Shown one piece after another: positions 7,214 through 16,069 of a stretch of DNA of 30,463 bases. The stretch comes from CADEGZ01 sp035443705. GTDB lineage: Bacteria > Pseudomonadota > Gammaproteobacteria > UBA6186 > Azoamicaceae. The translations under genes and the position numbers were made by a program. Position 1 is the stretch's first letter, and each line of letters opens with the position of its first letter. The notes under the pieces are model-generated. The model saw only the letters and a list, made by a program, of their open reading frames with translations. It was not told the origin of the DNA and ran no database searches. The DNA is taken from contig DAORSV010000010.1 in the NCBI GenBank assembly GCA_035443705.1, forward strand, positions 1 through 30,463, read 5' to 3'.

Positions 7214-7999
7214 AAAACAGATTGCACATTCATTTAGTCGGCAGCTTTCACTTATGATAAAGTCGCTTTTTTACAACGGGCTACTGGCCAATGTTTACTG
7301 AAAAAATTAATAAAACTAAAAAATTTTAAGCTAGAACCTAAACTTATTGTGGACTTAGGTTCCGGCACTGGAGAGCTAACGTATCAATTAGCACAGCACT
7401 TTCCCAAATCAAAAACGATTGCGATCGACATTGCCATCGGCATGCTTCAAGTGAGCCAACTTAACTTTCCAGTGCATAATGTTTACAAAGCATGTGCAGA
7501 TGTAGACCAGTTACCTTTAAGAAATGATTCCTGCGATTTAGTTTTCAGCAACTTAATGCTTCAATGGAGTCCCGATTACCAACGCTCCCTCAAAGAAATC
7601 TGGCGAGTTTTAAAGCCAAATGGCATCTTATTGTTTTCAACGCTTGGACCAGACACCTTAAGAGAATTACGATATTGTTGGAAGAAAATTGATAATTACC
7701 CACACGTACACTCTTTTATTCCCCAAAAAAGCCTAATGCAAGCAATAAGTAAAAATCGGTTTTCTTCTGCATCAATAGAAATCAAACATTATTATCGTTA
7801 TTTTTTTAAAGCAATTGATTTAATGAAAGAATTAAAAATGCTGGGCGCCAGCAACATGCAAAGTGGACGCTCAAAAAGTCTTTTATCAAAAAAAAAATTA
7901 TACGGTGTTTTTGAAGAGTATGAAAAATTCAGGAACAAACAAGATATGTTACCTGCAAGGTACGAAACTTATTTCATCTTAGCAACAAAGGCACCTTAA
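7194..7999 (+). pseudogene. bioC: Malonyl-ACP O-methyltransferase with an apparent frameshift
   Basis: BioC methylates malonyl-ACP so that fatty-acid synthesis can build the pimeloyl chain. From the ATG at 7194, overlapping the end of bioF, the frame reads MNLTYDKKQIAHSFSRQLS and then runs out of frame to a stop. Shifting by one base at about 7247-7252 restores YDKVAFLQRATGQCLLKKL and leads directly into the SAM-binding motif IVDLGSGTGE and the rest of the methyltransferase. The span is 806 bases, one short of 269 codons, which fits loss of one base. An in-frame GTG at 7349 could only make a product lacking the N-terminal ~50 residues. Either bioC is broken or this is a sequencing error; the remaining sequence shows no other lesion. 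Confidence 0.88.
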
Positions 8000-8706
8000 T
8001 GAAGAAAAATATCAAAGGTTTTTTTGTTACGGGAACAGATACAGATATTGGAAAAACACTGATTGCTTCTGCCCTACTTATTTTGCTAAAACAAAAACAC
8101 TTTAAAACCGTGGCACTAAAGCCAATCGCTTCTGGATGTATAATGACCTCTAAAGGATTGCGTAGTCCTGATGCCTATTTATTACAAAAATACATGACTG
8201 AAAAATTAGCATACTCCGAAATTAATCCTTTTGCTTTCTTGGAGCCAATATCACCTCATATTGCAGCAAAAATTGCAGACCAAGTGCTATCCGTTAAAAT
8301 CATTATGGATGCTTGTCAAGATATTTTAAAAAAACAGATCGATTATTTAGTCATTGAAGGTATTGGTGGTTGGCTAGTCCCTTTAAATGCACATGAGACA
8401 ACAGCAGATTTGGCAAAAGCGTTTGGATACCCTATTATATTGGTGGTTGGTATGCGCCTAGGTTGCCTTAATCACGCCCTTTTAACCATCGAGAGCATGC
8501 GGAAAAAATCTATAACTCTTGCCGGTTGGGTAGCTAATTCAATGCAATCTGAAATACCCTATTTAACTGATCACATTGAAACGTTACAACGATCTATACC
8601 TGCTCCCTTATTAGGGATTGTCCCTCATTTGACACATGTTGAGCCCTTTAATCCGTCTTTGGCGGTCCCTTATCTAAAGCAAATGTACCACTTGATTTCT
8701 TTTTAA
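7999..8706 (+). CDS. bioD: Dethiobiotin synthetase
   Basis: BioD closes the ureido ring: 7,8-diaminononanoate plus CO2 and ATP give dethiobiotin. The 235-residue protein starts with the characteristic P-loop GFFVTGTDTDIGKT (residues 7-20). It then has KPIASG (the substrate-binding lysine region), the SPHIAAKIA segment and EGIGGWLVPL, all typical of BioD. Its ATG overlaps the bioC stop in TAATG, indicating translational coupling, so whatever transcribes bioC also feeds this gene. No clear terminator follows. The pathway gene bioH (or another pimeloyl-ACP esterase) is not in the window. Confidence 0.95.
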   Translation: MKKNIKGFFVTGTDTDIGKTLIASALLILLKQKHFKTVALKPIASGCIMTSKGLRSPDAYLLQKYMTEKLAYSEINPFAFLEPISPHIAAKIADQVLSVKIIMDACQDILKKQIDYLVIEGIGGWLVPLNAHETTADLAKAFGYPIILVVGMRLGCLNHALLTIESMRKKSITLAGWVANSMQSEIPYLTDHIETLQRSIPAPLLGIVPHLTHVEPFNPSLAVPYLKQMYHLISF

Positions 8707-8857
8707 AACTTTATTGGAAATTTGCACCTAGTGTGCACTTGAGTAGACTAGGCATACGTTAATTAGCTAACAACCTGTCCGAGCGCTTAAAATCTAACTT
8801 TTTGATCTTTAAACCGTGGTATTTCAGACATGTTATTATGTTATTATACGTCGCTAT

Positions 8858-8874
8858 CGCATCGGTTCGATGTG
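8858..8874 (+). promoter_or_regulatory. Hairpin in the leader of the FNT channel gene
   Basis: CGCATCG (8858-8864) and CGATGTG (8868-8874) can pair over 7 positions (one G-T) with a 3-base loop, 29 bases before the channel-gene start. There is no T-run after it, so it is not a typical terminator. A role in the leader is possible but unproven. The rest of 8707-8903 shows nothing I can name. Confidence 0.3.
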
Positions 8875-8903
8875 GATAATAAAGAAAATAAATAGGAAGC
8901 ATT

Positions 8904-9701
8904 ATGTATCAGGAAACATTAGAATTAGTTGCTGAATCGGCAAAAAATAAAGCGAAACTCTGTTCTTCAAATTTGCTTGCTTATCTTATGCACGCTGCTA
9001 TGGCAGGCATCTATTTGGGATTTGGTGTTGTCTTAGTCTTTTCATTAACAACTTCTTTTTTCCAAGCAGAATCTCCAGGACTAAGTCTTGTTATGGGCAC
9101 AACTTTTGGCATTGCACTTTCCTTAGTCGTTATTGCAGGTGCAGATTTGTTTACGGGAAACACCATGATTATGCTGATTGGTGCACTGAAAGGTAAAACA
9201 ACCTGGACTGATCTATCGAAAATATGGTTTTGGTCGTATTGCGGGAATTTTTTAGGCGCTATTATATTTGCTTTAATTGCTTGGAAAGCAGATGTTTTAC
9301 AAGACGCCAGTTGGCTTTTGACAGTTGCCACAAAAAAAATGAATGGATCTTGGATGTCACTTTTTTTAAAAGGAATTTTATGTAATTGGCTCGTGGTACT
9401 TGCTGTATGGTGTAGTTTTAAACTTAAAACTGAAGGTGCAAAACTGATTATGATTTGGTGGTGCTTACTCGGATTTGTTGGTTCCGGTTACGAGCATAGC
9501 ATCGCCAACATGACTTTGTTAACCTTAGCAAATCTACTTCCAAATGACGGTATTCATATAGTTTCTTGGAGTGGAGTAATACATAATTTAATACCAGTCA
9601 CATTAGGAAATATTGTTAGTGGTGTTTTATTTATGGGAATTCCCTATTACTTTATCAGTTATCCAGAATCTGTGCCCAAACAAGATTTAAGAAATTATTA
9701 A
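8904..9701 (+). CDS. Formate/nitrite transporter family channel
   Basis: A 265-residue inner-membrane protein of the FNT family, pentameric channels for formate, nitrite or hydrosulfide. Six hydrophobic segments are visible, and the family signatures are present: AGADLFTGN (78-86, re-entrant loop after TM2), the conserved pore histidine in GYEHSIANM (H198), and HNLIPVTLGNIVSG in the last re-entrant segment. The ATG has AGGAAG about 6-7 bases upstream. It stands alone, with no formate lyase, nitrite reductase or other substrate-defining neighbour. I therefore cannot choose between FocA-like and NirC-like roles; the length is closest to NirC (about 268). Hydrophobic pore lining and fold are predicted from sequence only. 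Confidence 0.88.
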   Translation: MYQETLELVAESAKNKAKLCSSNLLAYLMHAAMAGIYLGFGVVLVFSLTTSFFQAESPGLSLVMGTTFGIALSLVVIAGADLFTGNTMIMLIGALKGKTTWTDLSKIWFWSYCGNFLGAIIFALIAWKADVLQDASWLLTVATKKMNGSWMSLFLKGILCNWLVVLAVWCSFKLKTEGAKLIMIWWCLLGFVGSGYEHSIANMTLLTLANLLPNDGIHIVSWSGVIHNLIPVTLGNIVSGVLFMGIPYYFISYPESVPKQDLRNY

Positions 9702-9710
9702 TGGTTTACA

Positions 9711-9735
9711 TTTTCTGCTCTTTTAGCAGCAAAAA
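9711..9735. terminator. Possible terminator between the FNT gene and sbcB
   Basis: CTGCT (9715-9719) and AGCAG (9725-9729) form a 5-base stem with loop CTTTT, flanked by T-rich and A-rich runs. It sits 10 bases after the FNT stop and between two convergent genes, so it could end transcription from both sides. The stem is short, so this is tentative. Confidence 0.35.
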
Positions 9736-9843
9736 TTTTATACGCGTGAAAATAAAAAACATATACTTTTCATAGATATTTCGCATGGTTTGTATGATAA
9801 TGCACTCTTTATCTTTAAGTCCAACAACCTCAATTTGTAGGTT

Positions 9844-11229
9844 CTATGTCGCGTGCAATCTAAACTCTAAATTATTCAATAAGCCAATTTGCTCACAATC
9901 CAAACTATTTTCATTCCGAGCTTCTGCAATTTTTTGCAATGCAATTTTTGGCGTTAAACGTGCAGCGCCTTTGTAATCTATTATCGGTGCAGTTGCGTTA
10001 TTGTTTATTTGCGCTATATAATTTTTAAAATACTCAGCCTGTCCTGAATTTAAGCATTCTGGGAAATGACGACCCAAAATACGAATAGCAAGCGCCGATA
10101 AGTTTGGATTTTGTACGGTTTCAATCATTTTTGACTTTTTGTCTGGTGCCGCACTGTGAAATTCTCTGCAAAACATCGCTTCTTCTGATGTCCAAAAACC
10201 ATTAACATACAAACTTGCATCCACATCAATGTCCGGCACAGCCGGATATTCATAATGACGGTGATAATCTGAAACAAAAGTAAGCAATGCTTCATTGTCT
10301 TTAAGCCATTGTTTATTGACATTGGCAAGCGCTAAACGTTCTGCATCAAGACAGTACGTATAGCGCTCCGTGAATGGAAATAAAAAGCCTGCTTCACCCA
10401 GCTTTTTTCTAACAACAAAAGTTGATTCTAAAATATTTTCTTTTGTGGCCGCAGTGAAATTTTTATCATCTAATCTTAAAAATAAAATTTGATTTTTATA
10501 ATGAACATGCTCGCCAAGAGGCAAAACCTGGCTTTGATACTTTTGCTTAAACCCAAACTTCCCTAGCACCATTAATGCACTCTCTGTGTTTATTTTTTTT
10601 AAACGCACCTGTTCTATTTTTTTATCAAAATTGCCACAAACATAATCCCACATTTCACGCTCTTTTATAAGTTGTTTTGAAAGCGCTATAGTGGATTCAA
10701 CATCAACCATCGCATGGTGCGAACGTCCAGTAACAAACTTATTTGCATTATTGATATCCTCTAGCTTAAGAGAAACACTTCCATGAACCTCAGGCCATGC
10801 GATCGCTGAATTTTTAAATAGGTAATACAAAACGACAATAGGATAGATATCCATGCGACAGCACTGATTTGCATACTGATGGGTATAAGGCGGCAACAAA
10901 TTTCTATAAAAAGAAAAACGTAAAAATTCATCATCAAATCCCAAGGTGTTATACCCTAAACTGATAGTCCCGGGTTCATTCATCCAAGCGTGAATTTTTT
11001 GTATCGCCTCATATTCAGAAATGCCATTAGCAACGTCGCTTAATTTCATCCGGTGTACCAGCATAGCTTCAGGTGACGGAATAACATCTGGATTAAGCTT
11101 AACGATAAGCTCATAGCGCTTTAATTCATTAAAATTTAAATCTGTTCGAATAGCAGCGAAGTGCAATATTTGGTCAAATGCTTTGTTTAATCCCGTGGTT
11201 TCAATATCGTAAAATAAATATGTTTTCAA
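9844..11229 (-). CDS. sbcB: Exodeoxyribonuclease I
   Basis: Exonuclease I degrades single-stranded DNA 3' to 5' in recombination and mismatch repair. The 461-residue protein (E. coli 475) begins with the DEDDh exonuclease domain: D8 and E10 in FYDIETTGL, the GYNTLGFDDEFLRFSFYRN segment with its Asp, and the His/Asp of RSHHAMVDVEST. The SH3-like and helical C-terminal extension typical of ExoI follows, with FPFTERY and the GRHFPECL segment. It is convergent with the FNT channel gene and divergent from miaB. The start is ATG at 11229; I see no strong ribosome-binding site just upstream (GGGACAGCAC precedes it). Confidence 0.94.
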   Translation of the reverse strand: MKTYLFYDIETTGLNKAFDQILHFAAIRTDLNFNELKRYELIVKLNPDVIPSPEAMLVHRMKLSDVANGISEYEAIQKIHAWMNEPGTISLGYNTLGFDDEFLRFSFYRNLLPPYTHQYANQCCRMDIYPIVVLYYLFKNSAIAWPEVHGSVSLKLEDINNANKFVTGRSHHAMVDVESTIALSKQLIKEREMWDYVCGNFDKKIEQVRLKKINTESALMVLGKFGFKQKYQSQVLPLGEHVHYKNQILFLRLDDKNFTAATKENILESTFVVRKKLGEAGFLFPFTERYTYCLDAERLALANVNKQWLKDNEALLTFVSDYHRHYEYPAVPDIDVDASLYVNGFWTSEEAMFCREFHSAAPDKKSKMIETVQNPNLSALAIRILGRHFPECLNSGQAEYFKNYIAQINNNATAPIIDYKGAARLTPKIALQKIAEARNENSLDCEQIGLLNNLEFRLHAT

Positions 11230-11370
11230 TGTGCTGTCCCTAAATATACCTGACTCAATAATACACGAATGAAGTGTAAAAACGCATCAATATTCAATCC
11301 GCATATTCAATAAGAACAGATTTTTCATGAAATTAGTTATAAAGCGAACATTCTGTTTGCAGCTTTTCGA

Positions 11371-11399
11371 TTGAACTCATTCTGATCCTGAAGTACAAT
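11371..11399 (+). promoter_or_regulatory. Probable promoter of miaB
   Basis: TTGAAC (11371-11376), a 17-base spacer and TACAAT (11394-11399) match sigma-70 elements well, about 30 bases before the miaB start. The octamer CTGATCCT occurs at 11382-11389 in the spacer and again at 11405-11412 just past the expected start point. Confidence 0.55.
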
Positions 11400-11429
11400 G
11401 CGAACTGATCCTAAAACACCCTTTTAAGA

Positions 11430-12767
11430 ATGACACCAGATATGACGCCAAAAACGGTTTACATTAAAACATATGGTTGCCAAATGAATGTCTACGATTC
11501 AACCCGAATCTTGGACTTGCTGAAGGCAACACATGGCATAACGGGTGTAGACAACCCTGAAGAAGCAGATCTGTTACTGATCAATACCTGTTCTATTCGT
11601 GAAAAACCGCATGAGACAGTATTTTCGGAATTAGGTGTTTGGGGTGCATTCAAAGAGAAAAATCCAGAAAAGGTTATTGGCGTTGGCGGTTGCGTTGCTA
11701 GCCTTGAAGGCGAAGCCATTTTAAAACGCGCACCTTATGTGGATTTAGTGTTTGGACCACAAACCTTGCACCGATTACCCAATCTGTTATCAGCGGTCAC
11801 TAAAACCCGAAGTCCGCAGGTTGATGTCTCTTTTCCGCTAATTGAAAAATTTGATCACTTGCCCAACCCTCGTGCGGATGGCCCCACTGCTTTTGTTTCG
11901 ATTATGGAAGGTTGTAGCAGATATTGCACTTACTGTGTCGTGCCTTATACGCGTGGTGAAGAAATCAGTCGTACATTTGATGATGTGCTACATGAAGTTT
12001 ATGTATTGGCAGAACAAGGCGTACGCGAAGTCACTTTGCTCGGACAAAACGTTAACGCCTATCGCGGTAAAATGCAATCTGGCCAAATTGCTGATCTCGC
12101 ACTGCTGATTTCATATATCTCCGAAATTGATAATATCGCACGTATTCGCTTTACAACATCGCATCCTCTCGAATTTTCTGATCGTTTAATACAGGCATAT
12201 GCCGATAACCCAAAACTTGCGAATCATCTACATTTGCCAGTACAGAGTGGATCAGATCGCATCTTACAACTGATGAAACGCGGTCATACTGCCGAGCAAT
12301 ATAAAACAAAAATTCAAAAATTACGAGAAGTACGACCCAACATTAGTATTACATCCGATTTTATTGTTGGGTTTCCCAGCGAAACAGAAGACGATTTTAA
12401 TGCGACACTCAATCTGGTTGAAGCATTACAGTTCGATCAGTCTTTTAGTTTTATTTATAGCCAACGACCGGGAACACCGGCAGCCAATATTCCCGATAAC
12501 ATTTCGAACATCATTAAAAAACAACGCTTAGCAATATTACAAGCGCGGCTTGCCGAACAAGCAGCAGAGCTCAGCCAAAACATGGTCGGAACAACAGAGA
12601 TGGTGTTGGTGACGGGTCCCTCTAAAAAAGACCCTTCAATACTGTGTGGACGCACAGATAATAATCGGGTCGTCAACTTTGAAGGTAAGGTCCCTGTTGG
12701 AAGCCTCGTGCCAATTCTGATTACAGAAGTCGTTACCAATACTTTACGTGGAAAATGGGTAGCTTAA
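11430..12767 (+). CDS. miaB: tRNA-2-methylthio-N6-dimethylallyladenosine synthase
   Basis: MiaB adds the methylthio group to i6A37 in tRNAs reading UNN codons, using radical-SAM chemistry and two iron-sulfur clusters. The 445-residue protein has the N-terminal UPF0004 domain with its three cluster cysteines (C17 in TYGCQMN, C54 in INTCSIREK, C88 in GGCVA). The radical-SAM triad lies in GCSRYCTYCVVPYTRG (C162, C166, C169), and a C-terminal TRAM domain covers about the last 65 residues. ATG at 11430 is taken; a second ATG at 11442 would drop four residues and cannot be excluded. It heads the cluster with phoH, ybeY and corC, the standard gammaproteobacterial order. Confidence 0.96.
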   Translation: MTPDMTPKTVYIKTYGCQMNVYDSTRILDLLKATHGITGVDNPEEADLLLINTCSIREKPHETVFSELGVWGAFKEKNPEKVIGVGGCVASLEGEAILKRAPYVDLVFGPQTLHRLPNLLSAVTKTRSPQVDVSFPLIEKFDHLPNPRADGPTAFVSIMEGCSRYCTYCVVPYTRGEEISRTFDDVLHEVYVLAEQGVREVTLLGQNVNAYRGKMQSGQIADLALLISYISEIDNIARIRFTTSHPLEFSDRLIQAYADNPKLANHLHLPVQSGSDRILQLMKRGHTAEQYKTKIQKLREVRPNISITSDFIVGFPSETEDDFNATLNLVEALQFDQSFSFIYSQRPGTPAANIPDNISNIIKKQRLAILQARLAEQAAELSQNMVGTTEMVLVTGPSKKDPSILCGRTDNNRVVNFEGKVPVGSLVPILITEVVTNTLRGKWVA

Positions 12768-12833
12768 CTGGCAATTCCAGGTTATGCTTAGGATACAAGA
12801 TCGGGGAGACCCCGTAAAACGGTTAAATATAAT

Positions 12834-13841
12834 TTGAGCGACTCTTCAGTACAAGTGTTTGATATTACATTAACTCCGGTTGATAACCGCCGATTGGCGA
12901 ACTTATGCGGTCGGTTTGATGAGCACCTGCGTCAAATTGAGCATCGACTCCGTATTGAAATCACCAATCGTGGCAATACCTTCCAACTGATAGGACCACC
13001 GCCGGCAATCCATATTGCAACACAGGTATTAAAAGCGCTTTATGAAGAAACCAAACATAGCATAGAGCTTTCTCCTTCAAAAGTGCATTTGGCTTTACAA
13101 CAATACGCCAGAACAGATACCACGCTCGAAACAGAAGGCCAGGCAGCCATTAGCACCTTAAATACCCGCGCGGGTGAAGTACGTCCCCGCTCTCCTAACC
13201 AAACACAATATATAAAAAATATTTTAAGCCATGACATCAATTTTGGCATAGGTCCAGCAGGAACCGGCAAAACTTTTCTCGCGGTTGCCAGTGCTGTTGC
13301 CGCTTTTGAACAAGAAAAAATTCGTCGCATTTTGCTTGTACGTCCTGCGGTTGAAGCAGGTGAACGTTTAGGTTTTCTACCTGGTGATATCGCACAAAAA
13401 ATTGATCCTTACTTGAGACCCTTATACGATGCGCTTTATGAAATGCTCGGATTTGAGCGTGTTGCAAAATTATTAGAACGACAGGTCATTGAAATTGCTT
13501 CTCTCGCCTACATGCGTGGTCGCACATTAAATGATGCTTTTATTATTTTAGACGAAGCTCAAAATACAACAGTAGAACAAATGAAAATGTTTTTAACACG
13601 TTTGGGCTTTAGCTCAACTGCTGTTATAACAGGAGATATCACACAAATTGATCTCCCCAAAGGAAAACTATCGGGCCTAAAACAAGTTATGGGAATGCTA
13701 CAATCTACGCCTGGCATTAGTTTTACTTTTTTTAATTCGAGTGATGTCGTCAGACATCCCGTCGTACAAAAAATTATCGAAGCCTACGCGCTATACGATA
13801 CAAAACATAATAACGCCAAAGGAAATACGGGTGAGTATTGA
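12834..13841 (+). CDS. ybeZ: PhoH-like ATPase (YbeZ)
   Basis: A 335-residue PhoH-family P-loop NTPase, the YbeZ partner of the endoribonuclease YbeY. The N-terminal part resembles a KH-like RNA-binding domain (about 1-75). Walker A is GPAGTGKT (140-147) and Walker B is FIILDEAQN; the RRILLVRPAVEAGERLGFLPGD segment is typical of PhoH. The start is a TTG codon, the only plausible start matching the family N-terminus, with no strong ribosome-binding site. A short GC hairpin (CGGGG-AGA-CCCCG, about 12800) lies between miaB and this gene. Its 3' end overlaps ybeY by 11 bases, so the two proteins are probably made in a coupled way. Confidence 0.93.
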   Translation: MSDSSVQVFDITLTPVDNRRLANLCGRFDEHLRQIEHRLRIEITNRGNTFQLIGPPPAIHIATQVLKALYEETKHSIELSPSKVHLALQQYARTDTTLETEGQAAISTLNTRAGEVRPRSPNQTQYIKNILSHDINFGIGPAGTGKTFLAVASAVAAFEQEKIRRILLVRPAVEAGERLGFLPGDIAQKIDPYLRPLYDALYEMLGFERVAKLLERQVIEIASLAYMRGRTLNDAFIILDEAQNTTVEQMKMFLTRLGFSSTAVITGDITQIDLPKGKLSGLKQVMGMLQSTPGISFTFFNSSDVVRHPVVQKIIEAYALYDTKHNNAKGNTGEY

Positions 13842-14295
13842 GCTTGAGCTGCAAATTGCAACCCTTGCCAAAACATTACCGCACCCCGCACAAATTCGTG
13901 AATGGGTAAATCTAACGCTATATAATCGTGTTGAAACAGCGGAATTAACGATTAGAATTGTAGATGAAGCCGAAAGCGCTGATCTCAATCAACAATATCG
14001 AAACAAACCAGGACCGACAAATGTATTATCTTTTCCTTATGATCCTGAACCGGGTATCGCCACTCGTTTACTCGGCGATATCGTTATTTGTGCTCCGATT
14101 GTTGAGCAAGAAGCCATTCTGGAAAATAAATCGCTCTTAGCGCACTGGGCGCATATGGTGATCCACGGCTTATTGCATTTATTAGGATATACCCATGATT
14201 TTGACAGTGATGCCGCCGAAATGGAAAATCTAGAAACAGAACTTTTAATTCGGCTTAATTTTCCACCCCCTTACGGAGATGTAATTGTTTCATGA
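13831..14295 (+). CDS. ybeY: Endoribonuclease YbeY
   Basis: YbeY is a single-strand-specific, metal-dependent endoribonuclease for 16S rRNA 3'-end maturation and ribosome quality control. From the chosen GTG start (13831) the product is 154 residues, the usual size. The zinc-binding signature is IHGLLHLLGYTHD, with H112, H116 and H122. NVLSFPYDPEP and LGDIVIC are also family-typical. I picked GTG because AAAGGAAA lies about 6-12 bases upstream and the family starts here. The frame is open to 13741, but that would overlap phoH by 100 bases. Its stop overlaps the corC start (ATGA). Confidence 0.94.
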   Translation: MSIELELQIATLAKTLPHPAQIREWVNLTLYNRVETAELTIRIVDEAESADLNQQYRNKPGPTNVLSFPYDPEPGIATRLLGDIVICAPIVEQEAILENKSLLAHWAHMVIHGLLHLLGYTHDFDSDAAEMENLETELLIRLNFPPPYGDVIVS

Positions 14296-15158
14296 GTGAC
14301 GAATCACAACCTTCACAATCGCCCACCCGAACTTGGTTAGAAAAAATTGGTCAAATTCTGGCTGGTGAACCACGCGATCGGAATGAATTGATCGAAATTT
14401 TACGAGATGCCACAGAAAGAAGATTATTAGATCTGAATGCCCTCGGTATGATTGAAGGCATTTTACAAGTACCGGAACTGCGTGTGCGCGATATTATGAT
14501 CCCACGTTCTCATATTGTGGTTATTGAGCAAGACATGCTATTTGATCAAATCTTACCCATTGTGATTACCACAGTGCATTCTCGGTTCCCTGTTATTGGC
14601 GAAAATAAAGATGAAGTTTTGGGGATCTTACTCGCGAAAGATCTCTTGTCTTATACTTTCGATTCAACCACAAATAAACCCTTTAATATTCGGGAAGTCT
14701 TGCGTCCTGCTGTGTTTGTGCCCGAAAGTAAACGCCTCGATGTATTACTACAAGAATTTCGCAGAAATCGAAACCACATGGCCGTTGTCGTAGATGAATA
14801 TGGTGGTGTCACAGGCCTTATTACGATTGAAGATGTTTTAGAACAAATTGTCGGTGACATCGAAGATGAATATGACACAGATGACAATCAATTAATTAAA
14901 AAATATCATGAAAATACTTACGCTGTAAAAGCACTCACAACGATAGACGATTTTAACGAATTTTTTCACACGAATATAGATGATAAAGATGCGGATACCA
15001 TCGGCGGATTGGTTACACGAGAATTTGGCCATTTACCAAAACGCGGAGAGTCTGTCTCCGTCAATGGTTACAAATTTAAAGTGCTAAGAGCCGATAGTCG
15101 GCGCATTCATCTATTGCAGGTTATGCAAATAAAACAGGATGCGAAACACAAAGAATAA
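14292..15158 (+). CDS. corC: CorC/YbeX CBS-domain protein
   Basis: A 288-residue cytoplasmic protein of the CorC/YbeX family, linked in enteric bacteria to Mg2+/Co2+ efflux and, more recently, to ribosome maintenance. Two CBS motifs span about residues 65-190; the VRDIMIPRSHIVVIEQD and MAVVVDEYGGVTGLITIEDVLEQIVGDIEDEYD regions are very characteristic. The CorC_HlyC transporter-associated domain covers the last ~80 residues (DADTIGGLVTREFGHLPKRGE). There is no membrane segment, which distinguishes it from the longer hemolysin-C/DUF21 relatives. The ATG overlaps the ybeY stop, so it belongs to the same operon. It ends 5 bases before the convergent rimK-like gene. Confidence 0.94.
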   Translation: MSDESQPSQSPTRTWLEKIGQILAGEPRDRNELIEILRDATERRLLDLNALGMIEGILQVPELRVRDIMIPRSHIVVIEQDMLFDQILPIVITTVHSRFPVIGENKDEVLGILLAKDLLSYTFDSTTNKPFNIREVLRPAVFVPESKRLDVLLQEFRRNRNHMAVVVDEYGGVTGLITIEDVLEQIVGDIEDEYDTDDNQLIKKYHENTYAVKALTTIDDFNEFFHTNIDDKDADTIGGLVTREFGHLPKRGESVSVNGYKFKVLRADSRRIHLLQVMQIKQDAKHKE

Positions 15159-15163
15159 GAACC

Positions 15164-16069
15164 TTATCCTTTTCCTTTAGTCCCTGTACTATTGGGTTTT
15201 GCATTTTGCTCTATAAAGTCAATAATAATGCTGGCGACATCTAATCCTGTCGTGGTTTCGATACCGCGCAATCCTGGAGAAGAATTCACTTCCAAAACAA
15301 CCGGCCCATTATTAGAACGTAAAATATCAACCCCAGCAACATTTAAACCCATAATTTTTGCGGCACGCACGGCAGTTGAGCGTTCTTCTGGCGTTATCTT
15401 GACTGTACTGCTCGTGCCTCCTCGATGTAAATTCGATCGAAACTCACCCGGCTTTGCCTGACGCTTCATGGTCGCAACAACTTTACTACCCACCACAAAA
15501 CAACGAATATCGCTACACTCTGCTTCTTTAATAAATTCTTGCACTAAAATATTCACTTTTAATCCTGCAAAAGCATCAATAACGCTTTCTGCGGCTTTCG
15601 GTGTTTCTGCCAACACCACACCCATGCCTTGGGTACCTTCCAGTAATTTAATAACCAATGGACTACCGCCCACTAGATGAATTAAATCCTGTGTTTCATC
15701 CGGAGAATGCGCAAATCCTGTTACCGGTAAACCAATGCCTTTGCGCGCTAATAATTGTAAGGAACGTAATTTGTCTCGTGATCGTGAAATAGCAACAGAT
15801 TCATTCAGTGGAAAAATGCCCATCATCTCGCATTGTCGTAAAACCGCTGTACCATAAAATGTAATAGAAGCACCAATGCGCGGAATAACCGCATCAAATC
15901 CTTCCAACTTCCGACCTTTATAATGAATAGACGGTTTATATGAAGCAATATTCATATAACAACGGAGGGTGTCAATCACCTCAACCTCATGTCCGCGTAT
16001 TTTCGCTGCTTCTACCAGGCGTTGAGTAGAATACAATCTCGCTCGTCTCGACAAAATGGCTATTTTCAC
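15164..16069 (-). CDS. rimK: RimK-type ATP-grasp ligase
   Basis: The 301-residue protein matches RimK, which adds glutamate residues to the C-terminus of ribosomal protein S6. The pre-ATP-grasp region starts VKIAILSRR and contains the typical FDAVIPRIGASITFYG. The ATP-grasp core has PLVIKLLEGTQGMGVVLAE (ATP-binding Lys and the flexible loop), ILVQEFIKEA, DIRCFVVG and the metal-binding VLEVNSSPGLRGIE. The GTG start at 16069 was chosen because it matches the family N-terminus and AGGGG lies just upstream. The frame extends 52 residues further, but that stretch is the shadow of the upstream gene. TAGTG overlaps the upstream stop and this start. The ligase substrate here is inferred. Confidence 0.9.
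   Translation of the reverse strand: MKIAILSRRARLYSTQRLVEAAKIRGHEVEVIDTLRCYMNIASYKPSIHYKGRKLEGFDAVIPRIGASITFYGTAVLRQCEMMGIFPLNESVAISRSRDKLRSLQLLARKGIGLPVTGFAHSPDETQDLIHLVGGSPLVIKLLEGTQGMGVVLAETPKAAESVIDAFAGLKVNILVQEFIKEAECSDIRCFVVGSKVVATMKRQAKPGEFRSNLHRGGTSSTVKITPEERSTAVRAAKIMGLNVAGVDILRSNNGPVVLEVNSSPGLRGIETTTGLDVASIIIDFIEQNAKPNSTGTKGKG

Noticed and set aside
7349..7999. A functional BioC from an internal GTG start
   Set aside because: The GTG is the Val of the SAM-binding strand (IVDLGSGTG); upstream sequence in the same frame encodes the missing BioC N-terminus, so this is the 3' part of a frameshifted gene.
9785..9976. Plus-strand frame between the FNT gene and sbcB
   Set aside because: It mostly overlaps the sbcB 3' end on the other strand and has no motif or ribosome site.
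15155..15167. Terminator between corC and rimK (ATAAG-AAC-CTTAT)
   Set aside because: The stem is only five A/T-rich pairs and lies inside the gene ends; too weak to call.
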